Source: Streptosporangium amethystogenes (lineage in GTDB: Bacteria; Actinomycetota; Actinomycetes; Streptosporangiales; Streptosporangiaceae). Taken from it: DNA of 14,017 nucleotides. Location of the stretch: the NCBI RefSeq assembly GCF_000721075.1, contig NZ_JOEQ01000068.1, forward strand, positions 1 through 14,017. The letters run 5' to 3'. Each line of letters opens with the position of its first letter. Positions within the stretch are counted from its first letter, which is position 1. The position numbers were made by a program, and so were the translations under genes. The notes beneath the pieces are model-generated. The model saw nothing but the letters and a program-made list of their open reading frames with translations, did no database searches and was not told the origin of the DNA. Shown piece after piece: positions 13,882 to 14,017 of this stretch.

Positions 13882-14017
13882 TCAGCTCCTGGTCCAGCGC
13901 TGGTTGCCTCCGCCGTTACAGGACCAGATGGCGAGTTTGGTGCCGTTGGCCGTGGCGTTGTTGGGCACATCCAGGCACTTGTTCGCGCCGACGGCGGTGA
14001 TGGTGCCGTCGGAGTTG
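13882..14017 (-). CDS. C-terminal end of a ricin-lectin-tailed secreted protein (partial)
   Basis: The last 44 codons of a gene that enters from the right edge; its start is outside the window. The product fragment reads NSDGTITAVGANKCLDVPNN, then ATANGTKLAIWSCNGGGNQR and WTRS before a TGA at 13884-13882. This is the third repeat of a ricin B-type beta-trefoil, with the KCLDV motif and the QRW ending. It is strikingly similar to the end of the neighbouring beta-helix protein (LCLDAPSNATANGTKLNLWA). The two genes are therefore neighbours with related carbohydrate-binding tails, and this one is probably also a secreted polysaccharide-acting enzyme. Its catalytic part cannot be seen. Confidence 0.85.
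   Translation of the reverse strand, partial: NSDGTITAVGANKCLDVPNNATANGTKLAIWSCNGGGNQRWTRS

Overview
The window is a GC-rich stretch with strongly GC-biased third codon positions, frequent GTG starts and ATGA or TGATG gene overlaps. This is typical of a filamentous actinomycete (Streptosporangiales or Streptomycetales type). The organism is inferred from composition and gene content; no marker gene is present. No tRNA, rRNA, CRISPR array or intact mobile element was seen.

Left part (1-3820): the first 292 bases hold only a short remnant of an aminoglycoside-phosphotransferase-like gene and a 16-bp direct repeat. Two leftward genes follow: a 142-residue secreted protein of unknown function and a 583-residue polytopic membrane protein with a six-cysteine C-terminal domain. 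From 2607 to 3820 there is no ordinary gene. This stretch does hold a 38-codon gene (3147-3263, leftward) with an excellent ribosome binding site. Its product has the layout of a ribosomally made, modified peptide precursor: an acidic, Leu/Asp-rich front and a Cys/Thr/Ser-rich tail. About 430 bp upstream of it lies an AT-rich palindrome with CTTAA units spaced 10-11 bp, overlapping a possible promoter.

Middle (3821-6621): a NarL-type two-component system (histidine kinase, then response regulator, 4-base overlap, leftward) is divergent from a small three-helix membrane protein (DUF6223-like). The shared 196-bp promoter region contains an inverted repeat. Next comes a decayed ricin-type lectin gene with a visible frameshift.

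Right part (6622-14017): a leftward carbohydrate-use locus. In transcription order it comprises a ricin-lectin-tailed gene entering from the right edge, a 794-residue secreted right-handed beta-helix protein (GH141-like) with a C-terminal ricin lectin domain, a 93-residue possible helix-turn-helix protein, a lipoprotein sugar-binding protein, two CUT1-type ABC permeases and an enolase-superfamily sugar-acid enzyme. There is no transporter ATPase, so a shared genomic ATPase is presumed. The secreted enzymes probably release oligosaccharides or sugar acids from plant wall polysaccharide, the transporter imports them, and the enolase-type enzyme may process a sugar acid. Perfect GC-rich hairpins lie at three gene junctions in this locus.

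The strongest candidates for something new are the orphan 38-residue precursor-like peptide with its upstream palindrome, and the enolase-family protein whose metal ligands and KxK motif are intact but whose usual His-Asp dyad appears to be missing.
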